Positions 45,438-53,965 of a DNA stretch of 64,000 bases are shown piece after piece. The stretch comes from Acinetobacter venetianus RAG-1 = CIP 110063 (GTDB lineage: Bacteria; Pseudomonadota; Gammaproteobacteria; Pseudomonadales; Moraxellaceae), in assembly GCF_000368585.1 (NCBI RefSeq), contig NZ_KB849558.1, positions 600,722 through 664,721 on the forward strand. The letters run 5' to 3'. The notes under the pieces were generated by a model, which worked only from the letters and a program-made list of their open reading frames with translations, was not told where the DNA came from and made no database searches. Position 1 is the first letter of the stretch. The number at the start of each line of letters is the position of its first letter. The position numbers were made by a program, and so were the translations under genes.

Positions 45438-45767
45438 ATGAAAAGAATTTTGTTGATCGGCTTTGTGTCAATGTTATTTGTTGGTTGTAATAAACAGCCT
45501 GAAGTTAAAAGTGATAAAGCTCAGGAAAGTTTTGAGGTTGTTGATAACAAAATTTCAGCGTATATGGATACATTAGACAACCCTGACACACCGAAAGAAG
45601 AGCAAACACGCGTACTTTGTAAGGATTATCCTGAATTGTATGAGTCTCAATATGTACCCGCTTTACTTAAGTTAGCACCGAAGGACTATACAAAAGAAAA
45701 ATTGATGTCTGATCTAAAAGTCTCTACGGATTACTATTCTCAGAAATTAAATATTCTTTGTGATTAG
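45438..45767 (+). CDS. small lipoprotein, 109 aa
   Basis: MKRILLIGFVSMLFVGCNKQ has a lipobox (FVGC). The mature part is helical and acidic (DKAQESFEVVDNKISAYMDTLDNP) with two further Cys (VLCKDYPELYE, NILCD) likely disulfide-bonded. No domain recognised. It follows the orphan barrel gene by 98 bp and may be co-transcribed. Confidence 0.78.
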   Translation: MKRILLIGFVSMLFVGCNKQPEVKSDKAQESFEVVDNKISAYMDTLDNPDTPKEEQTRVLCKDYPELYESQYVPALLKLAPKDYTKEKLMSDLKVSTDYYSQKLNILCD

Positions 45768-45785
45768 TTTTCAGCACCGTTAAAA

Positions 45786-45811
45786 GAGAATCTGCTAAAA
45801 AGCAGATTCTC
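45786..45811. terminator. bidirectional terminator-like hairpin
   Basis: Perfect 11-bp stem GAGAATCTGCT / AGCAGATTCTC with an AAAA loop. T run is short on the plus side, TTTT on the minus side. Confidence 0.7.
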
Positions 45812-45824
45812 ATTAATTTAAACG

Positions 45825-47075
45825 TTATGCATGCTCTTTCTGTTCTGTTGTCATCACTTGAAAGTCATAACCAGAAGGGGCTTGATAAACTCTCAATCCA
45901 AATTCTGGGACAATTGCGATTAGATGGTCAAAAATATCTGACTGAATCGCTTCATAAGAAGCCCATGCAATAGTATTGGTAAATGCATAGATTTCTAAAG
46001 GTAAACCTTCACTGGTTGGCTGCATTTGGCGAACTAGAATCGTTTGATTTTGAGCAATGCCTTTGTGTTGACGTAAATAAAATTCTACATAGGCTCTAAA
46101 CGTACCAAGATTCGTTAAACGACGTTTGTTATAACGCGATTGATTACTCAGTTGTTTATTGAATTCATCAATTTCAGATTGTTTAGCGTCTAAATATTGG
46201 TCTAGCAACAAGAAGTCTTTGAGCTTTTGTTGTTCCTCATCTGTCATAAAATGCACGCTGCTTTGGTCGATGAATAAAGAGCGTTTCATGCGACGACAAC
46301 CTGCATTACTCATACCACGCCAGTTTTTAAAGGTATCAGTAACGAGTTTATTGGTAGGAATAGTCGTATAGGTCTTATCGAAGTTCTGAACAGTCACAGT
46401 ATGTAATGACATATCAATGACATCGCCATCCGCATTGAGCGAAGGCATTTCAATCCAGTCACCAATACGTACCATGTCATAAGATGCAATTTGCACACTG
46501 GCTACGAGAGAAAGAATCGTGTTTTGGAAAACCAACATCAACACTGCAGCCATCGCACCAAAACCAGCGAGCAGTGTGAAAACATCTTTTTTCAGGAACG
46601 TTCCTAAAATCATTAAACCACACACGACAAATAAGATTAATTTGACGAGCTGTAGATATCCTTTAATGGGCTTATTTCTTGATTTAGGATTACGTTGATA
46701 GATTAAGTTAAAGATGTTCAGTGCTTCACTTACCGTTAGGGCAATCGTAAGGAAAATAAATGCCTGAGCGCCCATTTGTATAAATGAAATGACTTTAGCG
46801 GGTAAATGAGGAATGGTGGTTATGCCATTCATAATGACAATCGCTGGGACAATATTCGCAAATCTTCGAATAATGCTATGTTGAGCAAAAATAGATTGGT
46901 TTGGAGATTTAAGTTTAGTAACTAAATGACGAATTCCACGCACGATAATCCGCTTAGCGATAAAATTTGCTAAAGCAGCAAAGAAAATCAGCATGGCTAA
47001 TGCTAATAGCATTTCGAGCCATGGATAATGGCTTAACTCACCTCGAATTTCACTAACAAACTTTAAATAATCCAA
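45825..47075 (-). CDS. MscS-family mechanosensitive channel, YbdG-like
   Basis: 416 residues, close to YbdG (415). Four or five membrane helices, then the MscS beta domain (QNTILSLVASVQIASYDMVRIGDWIEMPSLNADGDVIDMSLHTVTVQNFDKTYTTIPTNKLV). The pore-lining helix is FTLLAGFGAMAAVLMLVFQ. The extra loop KNWRGMSNAGCRRMKRSLFID belongs to the YbdG branch. YbdG contributes to osmotic adaptation rather than large conductance. A leader hairpin stands just before the ATG. Confidence 0.92.
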   Translation of the reverse strand: MDYLKFVSEIRGELSHYPWLEMLLALAMLIFFAALANFIAKRIIVRGIRHLVTKLKSPNQSIFAQHSIIRRFANIVPAIVIMNGITTIPHLPAKVISFIQMGAQAFIFLTIALTVSEALNIFNLIYQRNPKSRNKPIKGYLQLVKLILFVVCGLMILGTFLKKDVFTLLAGFGAMAAVLMLVFQNTILSLVASVQIASYDMVRIGDWIEMPSLNADGDVIDMSLHTVTVQNFDKTYTTIPTNKLVTDTFKNWRGMSNAGCRRMKRSLFIDQSSVHFMTDEEQQKLKDFLLLDQYLDAKQSEIDEFNKQLSNQSRYNKRRLTNLGTFRAYVEFYLRQHKGIAQNQTILVRQMQPTSEGLPLEIYAFTNTIAWASYEAIQSDIFDHLIAIVPEFGLRVYQAPSGYDFQVMTTEQKEHA

Positions 47076-47080
47076 ACTAA

Positions 47081-47119
47081 AACACCTTAAAATTCTTTGA
47101 AGGAGAATTGTAAGGTGTT
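47081..47119 (-). promoter_or_regulatory. leader hairpin before the mechanosensitive channel gene
   Basis: AACACCTTA / TAAGGTGTT (9 bp) plus AATTCT / AGAATT (6 bp) with one mismatch, 7-nt loop. On the minus strand the 3' arm contains AAGGTG, the best ribosome binding site, 11 nt before the ATG. A second AACACCTTACAA (minus strand of 47160-47171) lies 40 nt upstream and could pair with the same arm instead. Confidence 0.55.
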
Positions 47120-47194
47120 AGGGCAAACTATAATAATCTAATCACAGTTTATATACGATTTGTAAGGTGTTTTTACATTTCTTTGGTTCAGGGA

Positions 47195-47734
47195 TTACCA
47201 CATTAAATCATCAGGAATAACATATGCTGCGTATGGATCTTCTTCATCGGTTGTCTGGTCGTTATTTTCAGCGTTGTTATTCACAAGAATAAAACCCTGC
47301 ATTTTTTGATCAATACGTTCTGCCAAGGCTTTAGGTAGACAAGCATAACTTTCTTGGTCTTTGGCAATGACCAGAGATCCTGATACCAGTGCGTTGTAAA
47401 CTTGCTGTGATAAATATACCTTTTTAATTTTATTTTCATCAATAAATTGATAAGCCACATCACCGTCAGTTTCTTTGATCTTGTGTTGCTTGATCATTTG
47501 AATGATTGAAGCTTTGAGCGCCTTTTCTTCTAAGAGATTTTGCTTTTCTTGGTTTAATGCTTGATCTTTAGCAAGCTTTTCTTGTTTCGCTTGGTCAATT
47601 TTTGCTTTAATTTCAGCATCATCATTCTGACCAGTACGTTGCTCATGTTGAGCTTGTTTGGTCAATTTCTTCGCTTTCTTGTTATCGACTAAACCTGCTT
47701 TTAATAGCTGAGCTTGAAGTGCATTTTTAACCAT
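47195..47734 (-). CDS. DUF2058 family protein (YaiL-like)
   Basis: 179 residues. Family start: MVKNALQAQLLKAGLVDNKKAKKLTKQAQHEQR, followed by a long charged coiled coil (EIKAKIDQAKQEKLAKDQALNQEKQNLLEEKALKA) and a small C-terminal domain (YQFIDENKIKKVYLSQQVYNALVSGSLVIAKDQESYACLP). E. coli YaiL is of similar length. Cytoplasmic, function unknown; it has been called nucleoprotein/polynucleotide-associated. It is 3 bp after the DUF1275 gene in an operon with sstT. Confidence 0.93.
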   Translation of the reverse strand: MVKNALQAQLLKAGLVDNKKAKKLTKQAQHEQRTGQNDDAEIKAKIDQAKQEKLAKDQALNQEKQNLLEEKALKASIIQMIKQHKIKETDGDVAYQFIDENKIKKVYLSQQVYNALVSGSLVIAKDQESYACLPKALAERIDQKMQGFILVNNNAENNDQTTDEEDPYAAYVIPDDLMW

Positions 47735-47737
47735 AAT

Positions 47738-48418
47738 TTAATCCAAATTTGAGTTCTTTGAGAAGCGAAAATAAACGATCCAATAGGCCATGCTCATGAC
47801 AAAGCTAAGTGCTGCTGGAACGAGAAAAGCATGTAATTTTAAATAAGGATAAAGCAAACTGGCAACAATGCCGCCAAGTAAAAAACCAATAAAAATGAGT
47901 AAATGTAAAAAAATGCGTCGATTATCTACTTTTAGTCCGCGAGCTTTGTAGCCTAAGGTTAGGCCTATATCAGTCAGTACACCTGACAAATGCGTAGTAC
48001 GGATGATTGCACCTTTATAGTGACTGACCATTGCATTTTGCATGCCCATTGCTGCACAAGCCCACAATAAGCTATAACGCGGAAAATAAGGGACAAGTAG
48101 CCAAGTAAGCAAGAGAAAAACAGCAACAAAACTTAGAGGAAATCCGTAATGACGACCAAAAGCCACATGACTGTTTCCTAAAATTAGACCACTATAAAAT
48201 GAGCCTACAACGAAGCAGAAGATGACGAGTGTGAGATAAATGAAGTGTTCTGGTTGCCAGTCAATTAAGCTCATCGCTAACATACTGACATTGCCTGTCA
48301 TATGTGAGACAGACTGATGAAGGACAGTGATTAAGCCAAGAACGTTTACCATTCCTGCATTCAGGGCTAATAAGAAAGCACCTAATTGAATCCAGTTCGG
48401 TAAACGTTGTAATGGCAT
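47738..48418 (-). CDS. DUF1275 (YoaK-like) membrane protein
   Basis: 226 residues, about six helices. N-terminal LGAFLLALNAGMVNVLGLITVLHQSVSHMTGNVSMLAMSL is the family signature (N-G..N.L..........S.MTGN). Later, GMQNAMVSHYKGAIIRTTHLSGVLTDIGLTLG. The family is predicted to transport or bind unknown small molecules at the inner membrane. It sits 6 bp behind sstT and 3 bp before DUF2058, an apparent operon. Confidence 0.92.
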   Translation of the reverse strand: MPLQRLPNWIQLGAFLLALNAGMVNVLGLITVLHQSVSHMTGNVSMLAMSLIDWQPEHFIYLTLVIFCFVVGSFYSGLILGNSHVAFGRHYGFPLSFVAVFLLLTWLLVPYFPRYSLLWACAAMGMQNAMVSHYKGAIIRTTHLSGVLTDIGLTLGYKARGLKVDNRRIFLHLLIFIGFLLGGIVASLLYPYLKLHAFLVPAALSFVMSMAYWIVYFRFSKNSNLD

Positions 48419-48424
48419 AGCAAT

Positions 48425-49627
48425 CTACTGATTTTCTCGGTTTCTAAAATCTACTGCAGCTGTAAATAAAACATCGGTCGATGAGTTGAGTGCAGTCTCA
48501 GTTGAGTCTTGCAACACACTAATAATCATACCAATAGCAACCACCTGCATCGCTACTTCTGATGATATACCAAACAAGCTACATGCAACAGGGATCAACA
48601 GTAATGAACCACCTGCAACACCTGAAGCACCACATGCCGAAACCGCAGCTACGATTGAGAGAATCAGCATTGTGCTTAGGTCAACGTGAATACCCAAGGT
48701 ATTTACCGCAGCTAAAGTTAATACGGTAATCGTTACTGCTGCACCCGCCATATTAATGGTTGCACCAAGTGGGATAGATACACCAGCAGTTGCTTCATTT
48801 ACACCTAAACGTTGCGCAAGATCCAAGTTCACAGGAATATTCGCAGCTGAGCTACGAGTAAAGAATGCAGTAATACCACTTTCTCTTAAGCACTTAAATA
48901 CCAATGGATATGGATTTGCACGCATAGTGATCGCAACTAAAATAGGGTTGATCACTAGTGCAACGAACAGCATTGTGCCGATTAACACCATGAGCAAATG
49001 TGCATAACTTGCTAAAGTCGCAAAACCTGCGCTTGCAAAAGTTACTGCAACTAACCCAAAAATACCGATAGGCGCAAAGCTAATGACAGTATGAATAATT
49101 TTATTCACGGCATCAGCAACATCTGTCAATACTTGCTTGGTTGTATCTGAACTATGGCGCAAGGCAAGACCTAAACCAATCGCCCAAGCCAGAATCCCAA
49201 TAAAGTTTGCTTCACTGATCGCTTGAACAGGATTGGCAATAAAGCTAAGCAGTAGATTTTTTAAGATCTCAGCTAAGCTCCCAGGTGCTTGTAAATCTGA
49301 TTGAGCTGCTAAGTGTAAGAACAGCTGGCTAGGAAAAACAATACTCGCAATCACCGCACTAAAAGCGGCAAGAAGCATACCTGCTACATATAACACCATC
49401 ACTGGTTTTAAATTAGAATTCTGTCCAACTTGGAAATTGGCAATTGAAGAAAGCACAAGAACAAAAACGAGAATAGGGGCAACCGATTTCAACGCTTTAA
49501 TAAATAATTCACCTAATAAACTAAGATAAGGTGTAACGTTAGGAAACAGCAAAGCCACGCCAATCCCTAAAATAATAGCGATAATAATTTTGCTAACTAA
49601 ACTTAAGCGAGACAATACACTAAACAT
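48425..49627 (-). CDS. sstT: serine/threonine:sodium symporter
   Basis: 400 residues (E. coli SstT 414). Dicarboxylate/amino-acid:cation symporter family. Hallmarks: [20 protein letters not shown], the hairpin-rich [49 protein letters not shown] (the NMDGT-like sodium motif, here NMAGA), and [19 protein letters not shown]. The NMAGA variant and length match SstT. First gene of the sstT-DUF1275-DUF2058 unit. Sodium-coupled uptake of serine and threonine. Confidence 0.95.
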   Translation of the reverse strand: MFSVLSRLSLVSKIIIAIILGIGVALLFPNVTPYLSLLGELFIKALKSVAPILVFVLVLSSIANFQVGQNSNLKPVMVLYVAGMLLAAFSAVIASIVFPSQLFLHLAAQSDLQAPGSLAEILKNLLLSFIANPVQAISEANFIGILAWAIGLGLALRHSSDTTKQVLTDVADAVNKIIHTVISFAPIGIFGLVAVTFASAGFATLASYAHLLMVLIGTMLFVALVINPILVAITMRANPYPLVFKCLRESGITAFFTRSSAANIPVNLDLAQRLGVNEATAGVSIPLGATINMAGAAVTITVLTLAAVNTLGIHVDLSTMLILSIVAAVSACGASGVAGGSLLLIPVACSLFGISSEVAMQVVAIGMIISVLQDSTETALNSSTDVLFTAAVDFRNRENQ

Positions 49628-49827
49628 ATAAAGGCCTTACAAACCTATGCACGGTTTAAGGTTAAACAAGCGCCGTATTCTATACCCAAGCGCTACGAAT
49701 ATTGAAATTTTTTTTGATGACTATTTATTTTAAAAATACTGTAAAAAATAACATAATGTTTTTAAAAGTATTTTATAAAAATCAATCATATCCTTTTGTG
49801 TAAAAAAAATACGCTCAAAATAAAAGT

Positions 49828-51525
49828 TCAAACAGTACTTTCTGATGAAAGGTATTGAATTGCTTGGTAATGTGACAGGAAAATTTGCCCTGTGAGTTCC
49901 TTAATCAGTTTTGAGTCTACTAAGCGATCCATTACAGGACTTTTGACTTCAGATAGATGTAATTTGATATCTAAAATCAAGAGTTCTCTATTAAGTTCTT
50001 CTAACATTTCAAGTGCGCTAAGATCGATATTGCTAATGCTTGAGCAGTTAATCACAACATGTTTAACAGCCTTATTATGACTTAATTCAGTAATGATATA
50101 GCCTTTGAGCACATGCGCATTTAAAAAGCTGAGATTCTCATCTACACGAAAGGATGCAATCGTTGGAATGGTCACAACATCGTAACGAGAGACATTTCTA
50201 AAATGTTGCGTTCCTTCAATCAGACCAATGACGGCAATGTGTGGGCGACTGATCCGCCACAACAATAAAATAAAAGTTAAGACGATCCCAATGATTAACC
50301 CAGTAGAAATATCAATACATGTTACACCTAAAAAGGTTGCAATCATGGCAAGTCCATCAGCTTTAGAATATTTCCATGTTTCATAAAAAGGAGTAAAGAT
50401 AACCAATTTCCAAATCGAGACAAAGATCGTTGCAGCTAAAACAGTTAATGGTAAATTTTGAAATAGCCCTGTGAAATAAAGACTAACTGCAATCATAAAT
50501 AAAGAAGATAAAACACCAGCCATGGGTGTTTTGGCTCCCGCATCTGCATTTACAACTGTACGGGATAAGCTTCCAGAAACTGCAAAACCTGAGTTAATAC
50601 CTGCTGCAATATTTGCCAGCCCCAACGCGATGAGTTCTTGATTACTATTTAAGTCATCACGTTTTTGCAAGGCTGTGGCTTGTGCGATTGCCAAAGACTC
50701 TACGAAACTAATCATGGCGATCATGAACGCACTTGGAAGTAATTTCTGTACTAACGCAAAATCCCACGTTGGAAAATGAAAGTTAGGTAATCCCGTTGGA
50801 ATCACGCCAACTGTTTTTAAACCATACTGATCAAGACTGGTCAGATAAACCATAACAATAGAGCTTATTACCAATACAAGTGGTGTCGTTTTTGCGATAA
50901 AACTGCTTGGAACGACTTTAGGTAAGAGAATCAGCATTGAAATAGCCGCTAGGCTGAAGCTAATACTTAAAAAACTGAGTTGATGAATATTCTGTACTAA
51001 AGAGAAGATAAACTCTGGAATATTGTTGGCTTTTATAGGGATATCTAATAAAAACTTTAACTGTCCAAGCGCAATCAGTAATGCAGAAGCAATGATAAAG
51101 CTTTGAATAACAGGGTGGCTAATCAGTTGAATGAGAAAGCCAAAACGGAAAATACCGAGAATAAAGGAAATAATTCCTACTAATATCGCGAGTAAACAAG
51201 CGGCTTCTATATAAGCCTCTGATGCCACAGGAAAGAGCGGATTCAGTGTCGCAAATACCATCATTGATATAATTGCGACAGGTCCAATTGAGAGAGTGGT
51301 GCTACTTCCCGTAAAAGCATAAATAATCATGGGAAGAATACTTGTATATATCCCCATGACTGGAGGTAAACCAGCCAGCATGGCATAAGCCATTCCTTGA
51401 GGGACGAGCATCGCAAGTACGATCAGTGCTGCAATTAGGTCGGCTTTAAAACTATTGTATTGATAGTGCTTTAACCATTGTATGGCAGGAAATATATTCG
51501 ATATTTTTATATTTAATTTTTTCAT
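49828..51525 (-). CDS. SulP-family anion transporter with STAS domain
   Basis: 565 residues. Twelve to fourteen membrane helices with the SulP signature near the N-terminus (DLIAALIVLAMLVPQGMAYAMLAGLPPVMGIYTS) and ESLAIAQATALQKRDDLNSNQELIALGLANIAAGI. The C-terminal STAS domain (ENLSFLNAHVLKGYIITE...VKHVVINCSSISNIDLSALEMLEEL) has the conserved Asp-Leu-Ser loop. Substrate could be sulfate, bicarbonate or another anion. It lies 88 bp after an ArsR-family repressor of the persulfide-sensor type, so a sulfur-related ion is plausible. Confidence 0.93.
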   Translation of the reverse strand: MKKLNIKISNIFPAIQWLKHYQYNSFKADLIAALIVLAMLVPQGMAYAMLAGLPPVMGIYTSILPMIIYAFTGSSTTLSIGPVAIISMMVFATLNPLFPVASEAYIEAACLLAILVGIISFILGIFRFGFLIQLISHPVIQSFIIASALLIALGQLKFLLDIPIKANNIPEFIFSLVQNIHQLSFLSISFSLAAISMLILLPKVVPSSFIAKTTPLVLVISSIVMVYLTSLDQYGLKTVGVIPTGLPNFHFPTWDFALVQKLLPSAFMIAMISFVESLAIAQATALQKRDDLNSNQELIALGLANIAAGINSGFAVSGSLSRTVVNADAGAKTPMAGVLSSLFMIAVSLYFTGLFQNLPLTVLAATIFVSIWKLVIFTPFYETWKYSKADGLAMIATFLGVTCIDISTGLIIGIVLTFILLLWRISRPHIAVIGLIEGTQHFRNVSRYDVVTIPTIASFRVDENLSFLNAHVLKGYIITELSHNKAVKHVVINCSSISNIDLSALEMLEELNRELLILDIKLHLSEVKSPVMDRLVDSKLIKELTGQIFLSHYQAIQYLSSESTV

Positions 51526-51613
51526 GCACGATGATCTAAATTATAAAATCCTAAATACATTATGCAGAAAAAAGTAATCCAATTTTAAAATTAGTATGTA
51601 ATTTCCTGAACAA

Positions 51614-51925
51614 TTAAATATTTGGGCAATAATTCTCATATAGAGTAGTCAAAACAACGCGTAGTTTTGGATCGCTAATAGAGTAGAAAATCTGTTTACC
51701 TTCACGACGTGTTGCAACCACATTACTTTTACGAAGCATCATGAGTTGTTGAGACAGGGTTGGCTGGAAAATTTGGGTGAGCTCTTCTATTTGAGAAACA
51801 TTTAACTCCTGTTTGGCTAAATGACACAAGATGATTAAACGATCTGTGTTTGCTAGAGATTTAAGCACATTAACAATTGAGCCTGCTGACTCCCTCATTG
51901 CTTCAATCTCAAGACCTTTTTGCAT
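51614..51925 (-). CDS. ArsR-family repressor, BigR/YgaV/SqrR persulfide-sensor type
   Basis: 103 residues from ATG 51925: GGGAGG lies 5 bases upstream, and the GTG 51931 overlaps that site. A winged helix (ADTDRLIILCHLAKQELNVSQIEELTQ, then PTLSQQLMMLRKSNVVATRREGKQIFYSI). Cys34 in LIILCHL and Cys100 in the C-terminal ENYCPN match the two redox Cys of YgaV, BigR and SqrR, which form a polysulfide bridge upon persulfide stress. It should repress the downstream SulP gene until reactive sulfur rises. Metal-sensing CxCxxC is absent. Confidence 0.9.
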   Translation of the reverse strand: MQKGLEIEAMRESAGSIVNVLKSLANTDRLIILCHLAKQELNVSQIEELTQIFQPTLSQQLMMLRKSNVVATRREGKQIFYSISDPKLRVVLTTLYENYCPNI

Positions 51926-52238
51926 ATTCACCTCCCTAAATTACGACCAAAGTGTAGTATAAAATGCTTGAAAAGAAAAAATGTAGTAAAACTGAATAAT
52001 TGCAATGGTTTTTAATGAAAACATATATAAGTAAAATTGATAATTGGTTTGATAATGTCTGTTATTTCACTTTTGTATGAAAAAATGTGTTCTGATCTAA
52101 TTTATTGGCTGATTTTTGAGAAATTATCAGTGGTGTTCGTAAGCCATAAAGTGTAACCGCATTGTTAAATTTTACTTATTAATAAAATTATGTAGTTAAT
52201 TTAATTAATTAATTAATATAAAAAACTTTAAAAAGTAG

Positions 52239-52266
52239 TTGTGATTTAAATAAAAGAGTATATAAT
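52239..52266 (+). promoter_or_regulatory. strong-looking promoter of an orphan transcript
   Basis: TTGTGA (52239-52244) and a perfect TATAAT (52261-52266) are 16 bp apart, facing right into a region without a gene. Start expected near 52273. Confidence 0.65.
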
Positions 52267-52272
52267 TGGAAA

Positions 52273-52418
52273 TAAGACAGAACGATCTGTCTGCATAAAA
52301 AGGATCGGGATGTGCAATTTGTACGACCGCCAGAGGGTAATAATTTTTATTATTCTTTCCAACTCAGACGCAAGCGTGAGCCACAATAATAACTATAAAT
52401 CACGCTTTGTTTTTTTTC
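52273..52418 (+). ncRNA. candidate small RNA, about 146 nt
   Basis: Between the promoter and an apparent terminator (AAGCGTGA 52372-52379 with TCACGCTT 52400-52407, then a T-rich run through 52418) lies a transcript with no convincing long ORF. The 5' end can form AGACAGA-ACGA-TCTGTCT. A 44-codon ORF (ATG 52310, AGGA 5 bases upstream) reads through the terminator, so it is less likely the product. The nearest downstream plus-strand gene is dnaX, more than 4 kb away, so this is no simple leader. No known RNA family recognised. Confidence 0.55.
52275..52292. promoter_or_regulatory. operator-like inverted repeat at the start of the candidate sRNA
   Basis: AGACAGA-ACGA-TCTGTCT is a perfect 7+4+7 inverted repeat just after the -10 box. 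AGAC...GTCT arms are typical of TetR-family operators of the NemR kind. It may be the target of the TetR gene at 52473-53039, or simply a stem-loop in the RNA. Confidence 0.5.
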
Positions 52419-52472
52419 TTCTAATTAGCTTATATATAAATTGATTTTTCAACAAGAAAAAAGCGCCGCTAT

Positions 52473-53039
52473 TTAAGCTAACGCCTTCTCATAATTGATT
52501 AAATGTTCAACTCGTGTCCAGTATTGATCCATTTCAACTGAATGTCTATTTACATGGGCTTGAATTGTCATACCATCCAATATACTTACAATCAATGTTG
52601 CTAAGTGAGTTGGATTGTGAATTCCAAGTTGTGTCAATAAGTTTTGAACAAGTGCGGTGAGCCAAATTTTGTATTGGGTCGCTGGTTCAAGTGTAGAAGG
52701 GTAGATCTTGATAACTTCTTCTAAGGCTTTCTGGAACATACAACCATTGAAGTCTTCACTATGAAACCATGCGTTGTACCATTCAAAAATAGCCTTTAAT
52801 TGTCCTAATGAATCTTCAGGATCACATTCAGCTAAAGCAGCATTCAAAGAGGTTTGTAGATTAATATTACGTTGAAGTAAACATTCCTCGATTAATTTTT
52901 CCTTAGAGGGAAAATATTTATAGAACGTCATTTTTGCAACGCCTGACTCACTGATAATTCGATCAACCCCAATCGAATTATAGCTATGTGAATTAAAAAG
53001 TTTTAATGCTGTGTTAATAATATCTTCTTTTTTTGACAT
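52473..53039 (-). CDS. TetR-family regulator
   Basis: 188 residues. N-terminal HTH (KKEDIINTALKLFNSHSYNSIGVDRIISESGVAKMTFYKYFPSKEKLIEECLLQRN) and a ligand-binding helical domain with Cys100 in FNGCMFQKALEE, a Cys position frequently seen in NemR-like electrophile sensors. The gene has a 375-bp upstream gap holding a Fur box, and 180 bp downstream a TetR-type operator sits at a promoter. Its targets are unknown; no transporter or reductase lies next to it. Confidence 0.9.
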   Translation of the reverse strand: MSKKEDIINTALKLFNSHSYNSIGVDRIISESGVAKMTFYKYFPSKEKLIEECLLQRNINLQTSLNAALAECDPEDSLGQLKAIFEWYNAWFHSEDFNGCMFQKALEEVIKIYPSTLEPATQYKIWLTALVQNLLTQLGIHNPTHLATLIVSILDGMTIQAHVNRHSVEMDQYWTRVEHLINYEKALA

Positions 53040-53312
53040 ACATAGCCTCGAGTTTGCTCATCGTCAGCAGAGCATGGTTTTGCATCCTGTCATGCGATTT
53101 TGGCAGGGATTTTACATGGTATTTATAAAATATCCTAGTGAAAACTAACAATAGTTCTTTAAATGAGTTTGAAATTTCCTGTTCTAGTTCTTTGATAAAA
53201 TTAACAATATGAATAATTGGAAGTAATTAAAATAATGTAAAAACTGTTTGTTGTAATAAAAAGCATTTTATTTACATATTTTAGATAGTTTTAGAAATTC
53301 GCTGTTATATTA

Positions 53313-53340
53313 ATCATTGTTAATGATATTTATTATCATT
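53313..53340. promoter_or_regulatory. Fur-box array
   Basis: ATCATT-GTT-AATGAT overlaps AATGATA-TTTAT-TATCATT, so three hexamer units face each other, a typical Fur-binding array (consensus units GATAAT/ATTATC). It sits in the 375-bp gap between the TetR gene and a lipoprotein gene. The rest of the gap holds an imperfect stem (CGCTCATTA/TAACGAGCG, 53363-53396), probably the lipoprotein terminator. Confidence 0.7.
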
Positions 53341-53414
53341 TTCTTGGTGCTAAATTAAACTTCGCTCATTACCTATAGTGGAATAAATAACGAGCGCTGA
53401 TGTCTGAGATTATT

Positions 53415-53930
53415 TTACTTGGCTGATTTATTTGCTAGCTCAGAAATCAAACGAGCAAAATTTTGATAGAGCGTAGATTGTTGAGTTGGTGTATATACAG
53501 ACCGTTTTATTGCGCCTTTATCCGTGTCAATCGAAAGCTCTACATTTTTAGCATTTCTAAGTTCGAGTAAAAAACTGCTTGGAATGCTAAATGAATTAGA
53601 AGAACGTTTAGGAATTAAACGGTTAATATACTTTTGCTCAGTTTTTCCAACTGGAGTGTAAGAAAACGACTTTCCATCTACATAAAACGTTAAACCGTTG
53701 ATGTCGTAATATTGATACGTACTTGTCAATGCAACGTCGATCTGCAATTTATCCTTTTGCTGTTTGTCCCATTCAACAACGACATTTGGGCATAGCTCAT
53801 TTGATTTGCAGTTTAATGAGCCCGCAGTAGCAAGATGATCGATTGTCGTCGATGCTGTTGTTGTATTTTGCATATTTGCACAACCCGTCATAATCGCGCA
53901 AAGACTTAGCAAACAAAGTACGTTCTTCAT
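53415..53930 (-). CDS. hypothetical lipoprotein, 171 aa
   Basis: MKNVLCLLSLCAIMTGCANMQ has a lipobox (MTGC). A pair of Cys (GSLNCKSNELCPNV) is likely disulfide-bonded, and the rest is beta-rich (QIDVALTSTYQYYDINGLTFYVDGKSFSYTPV). No named domain. It starts 35 bp after the choloylglycine-hydrolase-family gene and is probably in the same operon. Confidence 0.82.
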   Translation of the reverse strand: MKNVLCLLSLCAIMTGCANMQNTTTASTTIDHLATAGSLNCKSNELCPNVVVEWDKQQKDKLQIDVALTSTYQYYDINGLTFYVDGKSFSYTPVGKTEQKYINRLIPKRSSNSFSIPSSFLLELRNAKNVELSIDTDKGAIKRSVYTPTQQSTLYQNFARLISELANKSAK

Positions 53931-53965
53931 ATTTAACTTCTCAAGTTTATTTTCAATTTAACGCT

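Noticed and set aside
52275..52345. Guanidine-II (mini-ykkC) riboswitch, suggested by an ACGA loop in the first hairpin
   Set aside because: The family needs two similar ACGR hairpins; the second ACGA at 52322-52325 is not in a complementary stem, and no transporter gene lies downstream.
52310..52444. 44-codon ORF with an AGGA site inside the candidate sRNA
   Set aside because: It reads through the terminator hairpin and its T tract (coding Phe-rich sequence), so the noncoding explanation is simpler. Kept only as an alternative.
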